A stretch of 64,000 bases of DNA from Sunxiuqinia sp963678245 (GCA_965140765.1 OZ223307.1:496001-560000); one strand, 5' to 3'. Numbered from the stretch's first letter, positions 36,267 to 45,722 are shown. Notes: generated by a model from the sequence alone, not told the origin. Numbers and translations are program-made.

Positions 36267-36959
36267 ATGGAATCATCAGAAATAAAGTGCCGGAATTGCC
36301 GAATAAAATCAACCTCAGTCTCTTTGCTCGATCCGCATGAACTAGACTTACTGGGAAAAGGATGCTTACAAGTTAGCTTTTCGAAGGGGGAACTTCTATT
36401 TAAGGAAAATGGCCCTGCCAAGTACATCACCTACATTAGAGATGGATTTGTAAAACTGAGTAAAAAGGGAGCGGGGAACAAAGAATACATTTTAGGAGTC
36501 TACAAACAAGGAGCTTATATCGGATTACACAATCTTAATCTTTCATATAACTCAAATTATTTTTCAGCCTATGCCATAACTCAATCCGAGGTCTGCTTTA
36601 TTGAAATCAAGCCGTTTTAAAAATTACTCGAGAATAATGGGATGTTTGCTACTGAGATAATCTCCTATATTTTCGATGATGAAATGAATTACTTTGAACG
36701 GCTAATCCACAACATTCAGCAGCAACTCCTTGGAAGACTGACCAATGCGTTATTGTATTTTAGGCAGAAAGTTTACAACAAAAATCCATTTTCGTTAAAC
36801 CTAACCATGACAGAGTTCGCTTCATTGATTGGAACAACCCGTGAGAGTGTAACTCGAGCCATGAAAGAGTTTCAGGACAGTGGAATAATAAAAACCAGTA
36901 AAAATAGCATCGAAATTACTGACGCGCCCAAGTTGGAGGAAGTCAAAAGAAAAGGATAA
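36267..36959 (+). pseudogene. Crp/Fnr-family regulator, broken by an in-frame TAA
   Basis: Both pieces are in the same frame: codons from the ATG at 36267 to a TAA at 36618-36620, then immediately KLLENNGMFATEIISYIFDD to 36959. Together they give a normal-length regulator of about 230 residues. An N-terminal CRNCRIKS motif is followed by a cyclic-nucleotide-like domain (FSKGELLFKENGPAKYITYI) and a C-terminal HTH (MTEFASLIGTTRESVTRAMKEF). The stop replaces one codon in the dimerisation helix, probably a Lys or Glu. The DNA-binding domain alone (from ATG 36642) could still be translated, but it would lack the sensor. Confidence 0.85.
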
Positions 36960-37067
36960 AGAAAATGTCCACATTGTATAAACATCTTTTTTAAAACGAT
37001 TTTTATATTTATCAACAATAAAATAAACCGGTTAAATATTCCGATTTTATCTGATAGCTTTGCAGCA

Positions 37068-37628
37068 ATGATCTTTTTGCGTAAACATATTGCGGGTATA
37101 CTTGCCCTGATTTTTGCATTTCCAATTTTAATGCAATCAGTTCATATCGTGCTTCATCATGCGCTATAAGAAGAAGATCACGTCTACTTGCATTCTGAAG
37201 GATTCCACAACGAAAATGATCATGCAACATACGATTCGTCGGCGGAGAGGTGTTTAATCTGCGACTATGTGTTTACAAGCTTCAACCCAGCTAAAATATA
37301 TCACCTCAATTTTGCCCGACCACTCCATTTTGGACTAATCAGCACACCAGCTATTCTCCAGCCCGAAATTGCCATATCCAAAGGGATCTCTCTTGGGCAC
37401 CTCCGGCTACTTTCTAAAATAGCCAGATTCCTTTTATCAATAATTATACAACTAATTAAATTCTGGTTAGTGATGTGGTATTCCGACTATAGGCCCCCCC
37501 CTATCTTGCTATCCTTAATTCAATTTCTTTCATTGTATGAAAAAATCTATTGCGATGGCTGTGCTTATTTTGAGCATGCCTGTTCTTGTATTTTCGCAAG
37601 AATACAACCTGAAGAGCTGGGTGATTGA
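37068..37628 (+). pseudogene. Small membrane protein of TonB-receptor loci, broken by an in-frame TAA
   Basis: From the ATG at 37068: a signal/TM segment (HIAGILALIFAFPILMQSVH), then a TAA at 37167-37169, then the same frame continues EEDHVYLHSEGFHNEN and ERCLICDYVFTSFNP. His-rich start plus CxxCD-type motif is the pattern of a small membrane protein found beside TonB-dependent receptors in Bacteroidota. The 3' end runs through eight C (37494-37501) at RPPP, where homologues usually stop; slippage there may have removed the stop. The frame now overlaps the receptor start. The true 3' end is uncertain. Confidence 0.65.
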
Positions 37629-39780
37629 TGAAAATCAACTGGTTTTACCAGGATGTCATATCCATTATCAAAATCGTTTTACAACCACCGACAATCATGG
37701 TAGTTTTTTCGTTGAAGCATATTGTTGATAAAAAAGTCGAACTGCAGGTTTCGTTTATCGGCTATAATCAGCTTGATACAATTATTAAGCTTCCGTCGTC
37801 TACTCGTATTGTTATTCAGCTGGAACCCGAAAATAAACTTATTCAGCAAATTTTAATACAGGGGAAAGGACTAACAAAGGCCGGAGCTTTAAAACAAGAA
37901 ACTTTAAGCAAGCAATTCCTGACCAAAACTCAATCAGGCACTTTCATTCGGGAGTTAAATCAGCTTTCGGGAGTTAATTCAATGGATATCGGCTCCAATA
38001 TTTCGGAACCTGTCATTCATGGATTGAGCTTAAACCGAGTGGTGGTAAGTGAAAACGACATCAAACAAGAAGGACAACAATGGGGAGCTGATCATGATCT
38101 TGAAATTGATCCATTTGCTGTTGAAACTGCCGAAGGAGTAAAAGGTCCGTCAGCCATTGAATATGGTAGCGATGCCATTGGTGGCTATATTAATATTAAT
38201 GGCAACCTCACTCCTGCTCCTGCTCAAACATCAGGAGAAATTAATTTACTGGGGAAATCAGTAAATAACCTCGTCGGTTTGTCCGCCAATATTGAGACTC
38301 GAAACAACCATATTTACCTCAAAGCGCGGGGCACTATTTTAGATTTTTGCGACTATCAAATACCAACAGATACAATTATTTATTTGTCGCGGAAAATTCC
38401 GATTTTCAATCAATACCTGAAAAATACGGCTGGTAAAAAATATTACGTTTCGGGGCAGCTTGAAATCATCAAAAACCAAGTTAAAAGCTCGATCGCATTT
38501 AGCAGCGTCTTCCAAAAAACCGGATTCTTTCCCGGTTCGCATGGAATTCCCAATTTAGCGAGAGTACAAGACGACCATGACAAGAGAAACATTGACTTCC
38601 CATTTCAGAAAACAACCCATTACAAAGTGAATAGTAATACCAATCTTCACTTTATTAATTTTTCACTTCAAGCTGACTTGGCCTTTCTGGATAACAACCG
38701 AAGCGAATGGAGTCAGTTCCACACTCATTGTTCCGGGCAAACTGCTCCAATAGTGAATCCGGATCTGAAACTAAATTTCAACCTTAAAACCTATCAGGCA
38801 AACTTAAAAATGAACATTTACAATTTAAATGGAAATTTTCTCTCGGCAGGAATACAAAATCAGTGGAAATTAAATACCATTGATGGTTATAGCTTTTTCG
38901 TATCTGAATACACGAATTACTTATCCGGTCTTTTCATAAAGGATGAATATCAAGTAAATCCGAAACTGAATATTCATTTAGGATTACGTTATGATTTGAG
39001 TCTTGTTAGAACTGAAGAATTCTATGATAGGTTTCTGGAAGATTACCTCATCAGTTCAGGCTCCGAAGAAGAAGAGGCACGCCAATATGCTACAAGAAGC
39101 ACTAAAATAAGCAAACAATTTCAGAACTTCAGTTGGCTCTTTGGTATTGTGTTGAAACCGTCAAAGATAATTTCGACAAGACTGAACCTGGGGAAAGCAT
39201 TTCGAACCCCACCCCTATTGAACTGTCGACCAAAGAAATCCATCGTGGATCGTTCAGACATGGCTACAATCAACTATCACCTGAAAACGGGTATTATGCC
39301 GATGCTGGAATAGAGTTGAAAACTGAAAATTTTCAGCTGGAAGTTAATCCATATATTTACTACTTTTCGAACTATCTATACTTAAACCCGACGGGAGAAT
39401 GGTCAAAGCTTCCACATGCCGGACAGATTTACCGCTACTCCCAAACAAAGGCAGTTTTAGCAAGGATTGAGATTCGATTTATAAAAAGATGTTGGCAGCG
39501 ATGGAATACTCAGTTCAATAATGAATACATCAGAAACGAACAGCGGTCAGAAAACACAAAACAGCGCTATCCGTTACCATTCATGCCTCCGGCAAATGTT
39601 TTTATTGAGCTTCAATACCAGATTAATTCGAAAAGCAAAAGATTTCGGAACACCAGCATTTTTATCAACCATAAATCAGCTCTCGACCAAAATCGAATTG
39701 CTCAAAACGAACTAAGCACGTCAGGTTACCAAGTCGTTGGATTGGACAAAACACAACGATACAATGGGGAATCATCATGA
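37537..39780 (+). pseudogene. TonB-dependent outer-membrane receptor, decayed
   Basis: Starts with a signal peptide (MKKSIAMAVLILSMPVLVFS) at 37537 and a CarboxypepD_reg-like domain. It shifts frame at the T6 run 37704-37709; five T would restore SFSLKHIVDKKVELQVSFIG. The plug domain (GTFIRELNQLSGVNSMDIGS, then ALKQETLSKQ) and part of the barrel are intact to about 39210. A second shift occurs at the C4 run 39212-39215; five C would restore RTPPPIELS. The barrel continues (HRGSFRHGYNQLSPENGYYADAG) to about 39750, then ends before the last strands and TonB-barrel C-terminus. A living receptor of this type has about 750-800 residues. The substrate (metal or siderophore) is not determinable. Confidence 0.85.
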
Positions 39781-39931
39781 AATTGTGATTCCTGAAACAA
39801 TTGGTGGCATTGGAACTGCTCAAGGAGATTATTATTTCGGAATCTATTGTACCGACATTACTGGAAACGAATCGCATCAGTTTATCGAAGTTGTTCTAGT
39901 GAATGGTGAAAACCCACACGAAGAAGATTAG
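39740..39931 (+). pseudogene. C-terminal remnant of a DUF4625-like protein joined to the receptor
   Basis: After the receptor similarity ends, a different protein tail begins in another frame: NHHEIVIPETIGGIGTAQGD, YYFGIYCTDITGNESHQF, then the stop at 39929-39931. The beta-strand pattern and the DxxGN signature are those of DUF4625-type domains, often encoded next to such receptors. The gene's upstream half is missing, so a deletion appears to have fused it to the receptor around 39745-39785. The intact terminator of the lost gene follows. Confidence 0.55.
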
Positions 39932-39970
39932 AAATGAGTTGAATTACTCATCTTATTTTTTCTTCAGATT

Positions 39971-40003
39971 AAAGCTGTGACTATTGCCAGTCACAGCTTT
40001 TTT
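39971..40003 (+). terminator. Terminator after the decayed receptor locus
   Basis: AAAGCTGTGAC / GTCACAGCTTT perfect 11-bp stem, 8-nt loop, six T. Confidence 0.85.
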
Positions 40004-40059
40004 CACTCTAATCAGTCAACATTAAGGGAAATTCGCTACATTAAAGAACATATGTTTTA

Positions 40060-40067
40060 TATATTTG
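40060..40067 (+). promoter_or_regulatory. -7 box of the thioesterase gene
   Basis: TATATTTG matches TAnnTTTG 18 bp before the ATG at 40086. No clear -33 element. Confidence 0.45.
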
Positions 40068-40085
40068 TGCGAATTTTGAATCATT

Positions 40086-40526
40086 ATGAACTTAGAGAAA
40101 AGAAAAATAGCGGCTTACATAAAGCTGCGTACACGTTATGGCGAGGTTGACCAGATGGGGTATGTTTATCATGCCAACTATGTGAGCTATTGTCATCAAG
40201 CCAGAACTGAGCTACTTCGGGAAATAGGTATTAATGATAAAGTTCTTGAAGAACAAAACATCATACTCCCGGTCATCAGTATGAATCTTCGTTACTTAAA
40301 ACCGGTTGGCTACGATGAGTTAATTATGGTAAAAACATACATCGAAGAAGAACCTTGCACTCGCTTTTCGTTTCGATTTGAAATTATAAACGAAAAGAAC
40401 GAATTGGTTTGCACCGCAACTTCCGAAACAGCATTTGTCAACAGCATAAGCCGAAAGCCAATGAGAGTTCCGGAAATTGTTATTAATGCAATCAAAAAAA
40501 AACTGAATCATATTTCCACGGGCTAG
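40086..40526 (+). CDS. Hotdog-fold acyl-CoA thioesterase (4HBT/YbgC type)
   Basis: 146 residues. Single hotdog domain: RYGEVDQMGYVYHANYVSY contains the family Asp and the H-A-N segment of 4HBT enzymes. It is followed by QARTELLREIG, the central helix, and VISMNLRYLKPVGYDEL. Hydrolyses acyl-CoA thioesters; in some bacteria YbgC-type enzymes are linked to phospholipid or Tol-Pal functions, but no tol genes are near. Convergent with the multiheme cytochrome gene. Confidence 0.9.
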   Translation: MNLEKRKIAAYIKLRTRYGEVDQMGYVYHANYVSYCHQARTELLREIGINDKVLEEQNIILPVISMNLRYLKPVGYDELIMVKTYIEEEPCTRFSFRFEIINEKNELVCTATSETAFVNSISRKPMRVPEIVINAIKKKLNHISTG

Positions 40527-40646
40527 CACAAAGCTAAAGTTTCAGTCGGTATTTTTGTTGACCAATCCAAGAGGGGTAACGATCGACACGTTATTGGCAA
40601 GGGAAACTAAGTCAGCAGAAATGCTTATTTTATGAATTTCAGTTGT

Positions 40647-42944
40647 CTACCTTTGAATGATCGCTTCGATTTGCTCTTTGTTCGGAATATCGGGGAATTG
40701 ATCCAATATCGTTCTGGCAACACCCTTCGCTTTTTTGCTCTGCCGATACTTGACGTGCAGATTAAGCAAAGCCATGTAGTAATTTGAATCCATCGGACTA
40801 ATTTCAATTGCTCTACTTAAATAGATTTCAGCACGAGGATAGTCTTCTTTAAAATCAAACATCATCGCTGTATTGTACATGACCCTGGCATTATTTGGAG
40901 AGTATTTAGCCGCTCTCACCAGATATTCCAAAGACTCATCATATTGTTGTTGTTCTGCCAGAAATAAAGCATAAGTAAATAACGTATTTCCATCTTCCGG
41001 GTAGTGGTTTAAGTAGTCTCGAAATAAGTTTTCTGCCTTTGCATACTCTTTTTTGGTATAGTACAACATGGCTAGGTTTACTTTCACAGGATGCAGCAAA
41101 CTATCTTGCTCTAAAGCTCTTATGAAGAATTCTTCTGCTTTGTTGATCTCATTATTGTTATAGTAGAAGTTCGCCAGGTTAAATTTACCTGTCGGGAAGT
41201 CAGAATTATACTCTAAATAGGACAAGTGCTCCGCTTTGGCCTTATTATAGGCTGACTTGTATTTTGCCGGAATTAGTACCTGATCGAGGGCACTGAGCAA
41301 TATTGCACTCTCGATGCGAATCGCTTTTGTTTGGTCATTTAATAAATTTAAAACCACACTCAACGTTTTCTCATCGGTAATGGATAAATTATGCAGCGCA
41401 TTATATCTGATATGATTGTTGGCATTGCCTAAGGCTTCAATTAAAAGCTCTTTCCCTCGGACGGGATAATATGAGCCCAAAAACTCCAATGCGGTTGCTC
41501 TTATTATTTCAGGATATACGTTGTCCCTATAGGTATTCACTAAGGCTTCATATCCTTCATCACTTCCGGTTAAAGCTTCCTTAAAAGCAATTCCATACTG
41601 GTATGGGCGACCAACACCGTGCCATTTATTGACATATTCAATGGCCCAATCAACAGACTTCTCATCGTGACATTGGTTGCATGCATTTGGGGTCCCCAGC
41701 TCTTTAGTTAAATCCGGACGCGGGATGCGGATACTGTGGTCGCTGCGATAATCAACACTCATATAAAATTGAGCCGGCATATGGCAATTAACACAGCGGG
41801 TACCTTCTCCAACGTCAAACTTTACACCGTCATCTGCAACAACTGCCTCTCCGTCTTCTCCTTCATTTTTATGAAAATGATGACTGTACGTGTCATAATC
41901 GTCAGCACGATGGCATTGTGTACACAACCGGTTATCTTCAAATAAAAGTTGAGTGCTATGAACATTATGACAGTCGTTGCACTTGACATCGCGCATATAC
42001 ATCTTACTTTGAGTGAATGATCCATAAACGTAATCTTCATCGAGTACCTGCCCGTCAATATGATAGGGTTCTCCGGTCGGTAAAACCGGAATACTGTGAT
42101 TATAGATATCCTCGCTATGGTTAAAATCGTCCAAAGTCAATCTGCGGGAATGACACCTTACGCACAAGTCTACATAGGTCTTATTATCAATATCGCTAGT
42201 TTGAACAGCCAATCCATAATTATTATGTATATCTCTTGCATATTCTGCCTTTGCCGCCCATTTTAGGTGTTCTGAGGCCGGACCATGACATGCTTCACAG
42301 CTAACATCAATTTCACTCCAAGTTGTATGATAGCTGTCAGTTTCAACATCGTAGCCCTTTTCCAAGTTGGTTGAATGACAGTCTGCACACATGGAGTTCC
42401 AATTTTGAGCTTGATTAGTCCAATGCAACCAGTTTCCGTGACTGACAATCTCATCTGTGTAAATAGCTTCTGCCATGTGATACCATTCGTTATGTTCCGA
42501 GTCCCAAGTAAGCGACAAGGTCTGTAGTCGTCCCTTGTCAAACTCAACCAAATATTGCTGTAACGGATAATAACCAAAGACATACTTAATTTCAAACTCT
42601 TCCAAACGGCCGCTTTCACCATCGGTTAACACATAAAATCGTCCATCCCGTTTATACATTTTATGAGTCATGCCGTTATACTCGATGCTCCGATTGTTAA
42701 AATCACCCAAAACGGTCGAGTCATTTGCATGATCCATGGCTTTATCATGATCCGACCCTACCCAATCATTATACTCGTTCAGATGGCATTCAATACAGGT
42801 TTCCCGTCCAACAAACTGAGGTCCGGAAGGCAGCTCCTGACCACCCATAATAATTCTATTAACAAACAAATACAATGGTATAGACGCCACCAAAACACCA
42901 ATGGCTATAAAACTTATTCTTTCAAATATTTTACGATTTTTCAT
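40647..42944 (-). CDS. Eight-CXXCH multiheme cytochrome c with HEAT/TPR C-terminal half
   Basis: 765 residues, anchored by one N-terminal membrane helix (about 11-30). Eight CXXCH motifs at residues 50-54, 186-190, 216-220, 261-265, 322-326, 341-345, 384-388 and 422-426, all in the first 430 residues (cytochrome c554-like). Then a HEAT-like segment (about 480-560, NANNHIRYNALHNLSITDEK) and several TPRs (about 585-755, for example KAEEFFIRALEQDSLLHPVK). The periplasmic heme domain could take electrons from the Rieske protein encoded immediately upstream. The TPR half may bind a partner. Gene order on the minus strand is cytochrome b, Rieske, this gene, so an electron-transfer complex is likely. 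Confidence 0.9.
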   Translation of the reverse strand: MKNRKIFERISFIAIGVLVASIPLYLFVNRIIMGGQELPSGPQFVGRETCIECHLNEYNDWVGSDHDKAMDHANDSTVLGDFNNRSIEYNGMTHKMYKRDGRFYVLTDGESGRLEEFEIKYVFGYYPLQQYLVEFDKGRLQTLSLTWDSEHNEWYHMAEAIYTDEIVSHGNWLHWTNQAQNWNSMCADCHSTNLEKGYDVETDSYHTTWSEIDVSCEACHGPASEHLKWAAKAEYARDIHNNYGLAVQTSDIDNKTYVDLCVRCHSRRLTLDDFNHSEDIYNHSIPVLPTGEPYHIDGQVLDEDYVYGSFTQSKMYMRDVKCNDCHNVHSTQLLFEDNRLCTQCHRADDYDTYSHHFHKNEGEDGEAVVADDGVKFDVGEGTRCVNCHMPAQFYMSVDYRSDHSIRIPRPDLTKELGTPNACNQCHDEKSVDWAIEYVNKWHGVGRPYQYGIAFKEALTGSDEGYEALVNTYRDNVYPEIIRATALEFLGSYYPVRGKELLIEALGNANNHIRYNALHNLSITDEKTLSVVLNLLNDQTKAIRIESAILLSALDQVLIPAKYKSAYNKAKAEHLSYLEYNSDFPTGKFNLANFYYNNNEINKAEEFFIRALEQDSLLHPVKVNLAMLYYTKKEYAKAENLFRDYLNHYPEDGNTLFTYALFLAEQQQYDESLEYLVRAAKYSPNNARVMYNTAMMFDFKEDYPRAEIYLSRAIEISPMDSNYYMALLNLHVKYRQSKKAKGVARTILDQFPDIPNKEQIEAIIQR

Positions 42945-43036
42945 GTCTGCTAAATTGTATTTGAATGCATTTGCTGAAAAACCAAATATACTTTATCGTT
43001 TTTATACATCGTATCTATTATTTCTATCCGCACTAA

Positions 43037-43498
43037 TCAAACATAGGTTAATTGCGACTTCAAAAATGATTTTCGTCTTTTAACAATACTGGTATCAACA
43101 TACAGCTCACAGTCTTTAATAGTTATTGGGTAGTAATCAAGCGGGCGAGTGGCGGGTGAAGAGATCACCTCTCCATCAGGGCCAAATTGTGATGCATGGC
43201 ACGGACAATTAAAGCCACCTGTCTTCGTATTGTGATTGATCACACATCCCAAATGCGTACATTTTATGGATAGTGCCATAAATCCGCCATCTTCAAACCG
43301 CTTTAAATAAAAATGATGGTTCAAAAAAGGATACACATGATTCTTTTCATACGAATCGGATCTTCCAACCCGTACCAGCTTTTTATCTTCAGACAACCTG
43401 GCTTTATTGGCGATACCGCCTTTGATTAAGAATAATGCTTCAACCGATGCAATTGCCACAAGTAATCGTTTAATAAACCGTCTCCTTTTAAATTTCAT
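43037..43498 (-). CDS. Rieske [2Fe-2S] protein
   Basis: 153 residues. The N-terminus KFKRRRFIKRLLVAIASVEAL resembles a twin-arginine signal/anchor. The cluster motifs are CTHLGC and CPCHASQFGPDGEV, each with Cys and His ligands, followed by SSPATRPLDYYPI. Length and order fit the Rieske subunit of a bc-type quinol oxidoreductase. Separated by 10 bp from cytochrome b upstream and 92 bp from the multiheme cytochrome downstream. Confidence 0.93.
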   Translation of the reverse strand: MKFKRRRFIKRLLVAIASVEALFLIKGGIANKARLSEDKKLVRVGRSDSYEKNHVYPFLNHHFYLKRFEDGGFMALSIKCTHLGCVINHNTKTGGFNCPCHASQFGPDGEVISSPATRPLDYYPITIKDCELYVDTSIVKRRKSFLKSQLTYV

Positions 43499-43508
43499 AT
43501 CCGCAGCG

Positions 43509-44795
43509 TTAAAAAATTAACAACATCCCTTCGCCTCTTAGTAAAAGCGATATTAACAACATCGTCAGGTATGATACCATGATTACCGTTGTTGAGGCCA
43601 TGATCACTTCTGTATTGTGCACTTTGTATCTTCTAAATCCGTAAAAAAGGAATGAGCCAACAGGAATTGCGTACAATAAAAAAGGAACTATGCCAATACT
43701 GATCCATGAAGGGAAAGAGCTCAACCACACATCAAAATGCAAAAAATGATCAAGCAAATAGATCAATCCGAAAGTGAAAAAAAATGAAAATAATGCTGAA
43801 TGAATCACTAGTTTTTTCCCTTCCGGTGAATTGAACCAAACTCCAATGTTTAGATTCTTATAGTTCAAATAAGGAATCGTAATAAAAAACAAAAGCAGAT
43901 AACCCGGAATGATGACCGCACTAAAAGCCGGATGTACATGGAGCAGAAGCTCCTGGGCTCCTAAAAAATACCAAGGCGACTTACTCGGGTTTGGACTAAG
44001 GTTTGGATTAGCCTGATCTAAAAGTGGTGCCGAATAAAAAACGGCAACTAAAAATAAACCCGCGACAAGCAAAAGAGCGACCATAATCTCTTTTACAACC
44101 AAGTTTGGGATCACCGGAACCTTCTGTGTCTCTTCCTCCTCGGGTAATGCCACCCCTCCTGCTTTGCGGACCAACCAAAAGTGCACACTCACAAAAAACA
44201 CGAATAAAAGAGGCAGAACACCAGTATGTAAATTGTAAAAATTAAGTAAGGTATTCGAATTCAAGGTTTCGCCACTGCGAATGAAATTTGCTAAAGAATG
44301 CCCAAAAAGCGGGATGTATTCAAAAATCTGGATGAAAATAGTTATTGCCCAATAGGCAAGTTGATCCCATGGCAATAGATAACCGGTAAAACTTGATGCC
44401 ATAACCAGAAACATCAAAACAAGTCCATAAATCCAATTTTCAGCTCTCTCTTTGAATATCGCCTGAGAATAATACACGCGTAACAAATGTAGAAATGAAG
44501 TAATCACCAGTAAATTTGCAGACAAATGATGCAGGCTGCGTAATAACCCTCCGAAGATCGTATGGGTGTTTAAATTCGTAATCGAATCATAGGCATGCTC
44601 AACCGTTGGGATATAGGAAAAACGCAGGATCATCCCCGTTATCGCCAAAATAACAAATAATAGTGCGCATATACCTCCCAAACCAAAAGTCCGGTTAAAT
44701 GCAACCGCACGTTCATCGATCATTTTTGGATGTAAATGCAGTGCAAATTTCTCAAGGGAAGAATAGCTTCGTTTAGTTGGGTGTTTTGTATTCAT
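43509..44795 (-). CDS. Cytochrome b (b6-like, fused N and C halves)
   Basis: 428 residues from the ATG at 44795; an in-frame extension to 44834 has no family support. At least eight membrane helices. The four heme b ligands lie in two helices: LHHLSANLLVITSFLHLLR (His 89 and 103, 14 apart) and LHTGVLPLLFVFFVSVHF (His 190 and 205, 15 apart). The 15-residue spacing in helix D is characteristic of b6-type and menaquinol bc complexes. The quinol-site motif is SPWYFLGAQELL (PEWY-equivalent). The protein contains the equivalent of both cytochrome b6 and subunit IV. First gene of the module; no canonical cytochrome c1 follows. Confidence 0.9.
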   Translation of the reverse strand: MNTKHPTKRSYSSLEKFALHLHPKMIDERAVAFNRTFGLGGICALLFVILAITGMILRFSYIPTVEHAYDSITNLNTHTIFGGLLRSLHHLSANLLVITSFLHLLRVYYSQAIFKERAENWIYGLVLMFLVMASSFTGYLLPWDQLAYWAITIFIQIFEYIPLFGHSLANFIRSGETLNSNTLLNFYNLHTGVLPLLFVFFVSVHFWLVRKAGGVALPEEEETQKVPVIPNLVVKEIMVALLLVAGLFLVAVFYSAPLLDQANPNLSPNPSKSPWYFLGAQELLLHVHPAFSAVIIPGYLLLFFITIPYLNYKNLNIGVWFNSPEGKKLVIHSALFSFFFTFGLIYLLDHFLHFDVWLSSFPSWISIGIVPFLLYAIPVGSFLFYGFRRYKVHNTEVIMASTTVIMVSYLTMLLISLLLRGEGMLLIF

Positions 44796-44933
44796 TATAA
44801 ACTGTTCAAGAAAAAATGACAGGATCCAAAACAACTTGAGATGTTAAATACTACTGAATAGTGTTTTATTCCATCAAGCTAAGATATAATATTAAATAAG
44901 TGTCAAATCATACAAAGAAAAGGATTTTAAAGA

Positions 44934-44960
44934 ATTATTCCTCCTGCAAAGGAGGATAAT
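44934..44960. repeat. Inverted repeat upstream of the cytochrome module
   Basis: ATTATTCCTCCT - GCAA - AGGAGGATAAT: 11 paired bases with a single bulged T. It lies 139 bp upstream of the cytochrome b start; possible operator or RNA hairpin. Confidence 0.4.
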
Positions 44961-45156
44961 CTGTTGTTTGATTTAGATCGTATGTATCAAACTGCGAAAG
45001 TAGGAAAGAAAACGATCGTCAGCATCTTTGCTATTGCACTTAAACACGATGATAGTTTTTTTTTAATCAAACAAGGAGCAGAAATTATTTTATTTGTATT
45101 GGCAAATTTTATCAGAAGGAAAATAGAATCATGCATTTTGAAACAAATGAATTTTC

Positions 45157-45722
45157 TTGAAACAGTTTAGCGTATTTAGCGACCCAAATCGTTCGCGCGA
45201 AAACCCCGCTGTAAAAGAACTATCAGATCCGGGAAGCAATTCCAGCTTTGAGCGGTTTTCAAATCGGTTAATCTCAGTCGGTTAATATGCGCTGATCAAT
45301 TTTTCGCAAGTCGAACCTACTCCCGATTTTTTCTCAGATCGTTGTGAATGGCAAAGTATTGATGAAGTTGATGACTCATTATTGACCACAACCAAATTAT
45401 AACCAGCGCGCTTGAAACACTTCGTCTTCAGCTAAACTACCAGCCTATCGGATATAATCTGCTGCCTCCAAAATTCACGATGTCCCATCAGAAGCTTTAC
45501 GAAACCCTGTTGGGGAAAACGCAGGATCGTCGAAACTTTCAGCATAAAATTCTTTCGTACAAAATATTAAACAAGTTGGACGAAAAAAAACAGGAGGTGC
45601 CCACAAAGCACCATACCTGTGCGAGTTTAATCTGTAAAATTATCAAAAGCACTTCAAAATGGTTTATACGAAGGGTGGTAATACCGGATATAAAACCAAT
45701 AGCACCAAGCACAAAAAAATAG
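45157..45722 (+). pseudogene. NUDIX hydrolase (NrtR-like, C-terminal wHTH), degenerate
   Basis: Fragments in two frames line up with the C-terminal two thirds of a NUDIX-wHTH protein. LKQFSVFSDPNRSRENPAV is followed by a stop at 45283-45285 where homologues read VSVxYYALI. YALINFSQVEPTPDFFSD comes next. After a frame change near 45384 the sequence reads DHNQIITSALETLRLQLNYQ, YQPIGYNLLPPKFTM and DRRNFQHKILSYKILNKL. These are the pattern of the winged-helix tail of COG1051-type proteins. The N-terminal NUDIX box is not found upstream. The family hydrolyses nucleoside diphosphate derivatives or regulates NAD or sugar metabolism; here it is dead. Confidence 0.65.

Noticed and set aside
36618..36620. 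Stop-codon readthrough or recoding in the Crp/Fnr gene
   Set aside because: The codon is TAA, there is no SECIS-like or stimulatory structure nearby, and neighbouring genes are also broken; simple decay is the better explanation.
44964..45170. 68-codon frame upstream of the NUDIX remnant
   Set aside because: No NUDIX box or other motif; it ends inside the remnant in a different frame.
45480..45722. Frame of 80 codons starting ATG 45480 as an independent gene
   Set aside because: Its sequence continues upstream in the same frame without a start and matches the tail of a NUDIX-wHTH protein, so it is part of a pseudogene.
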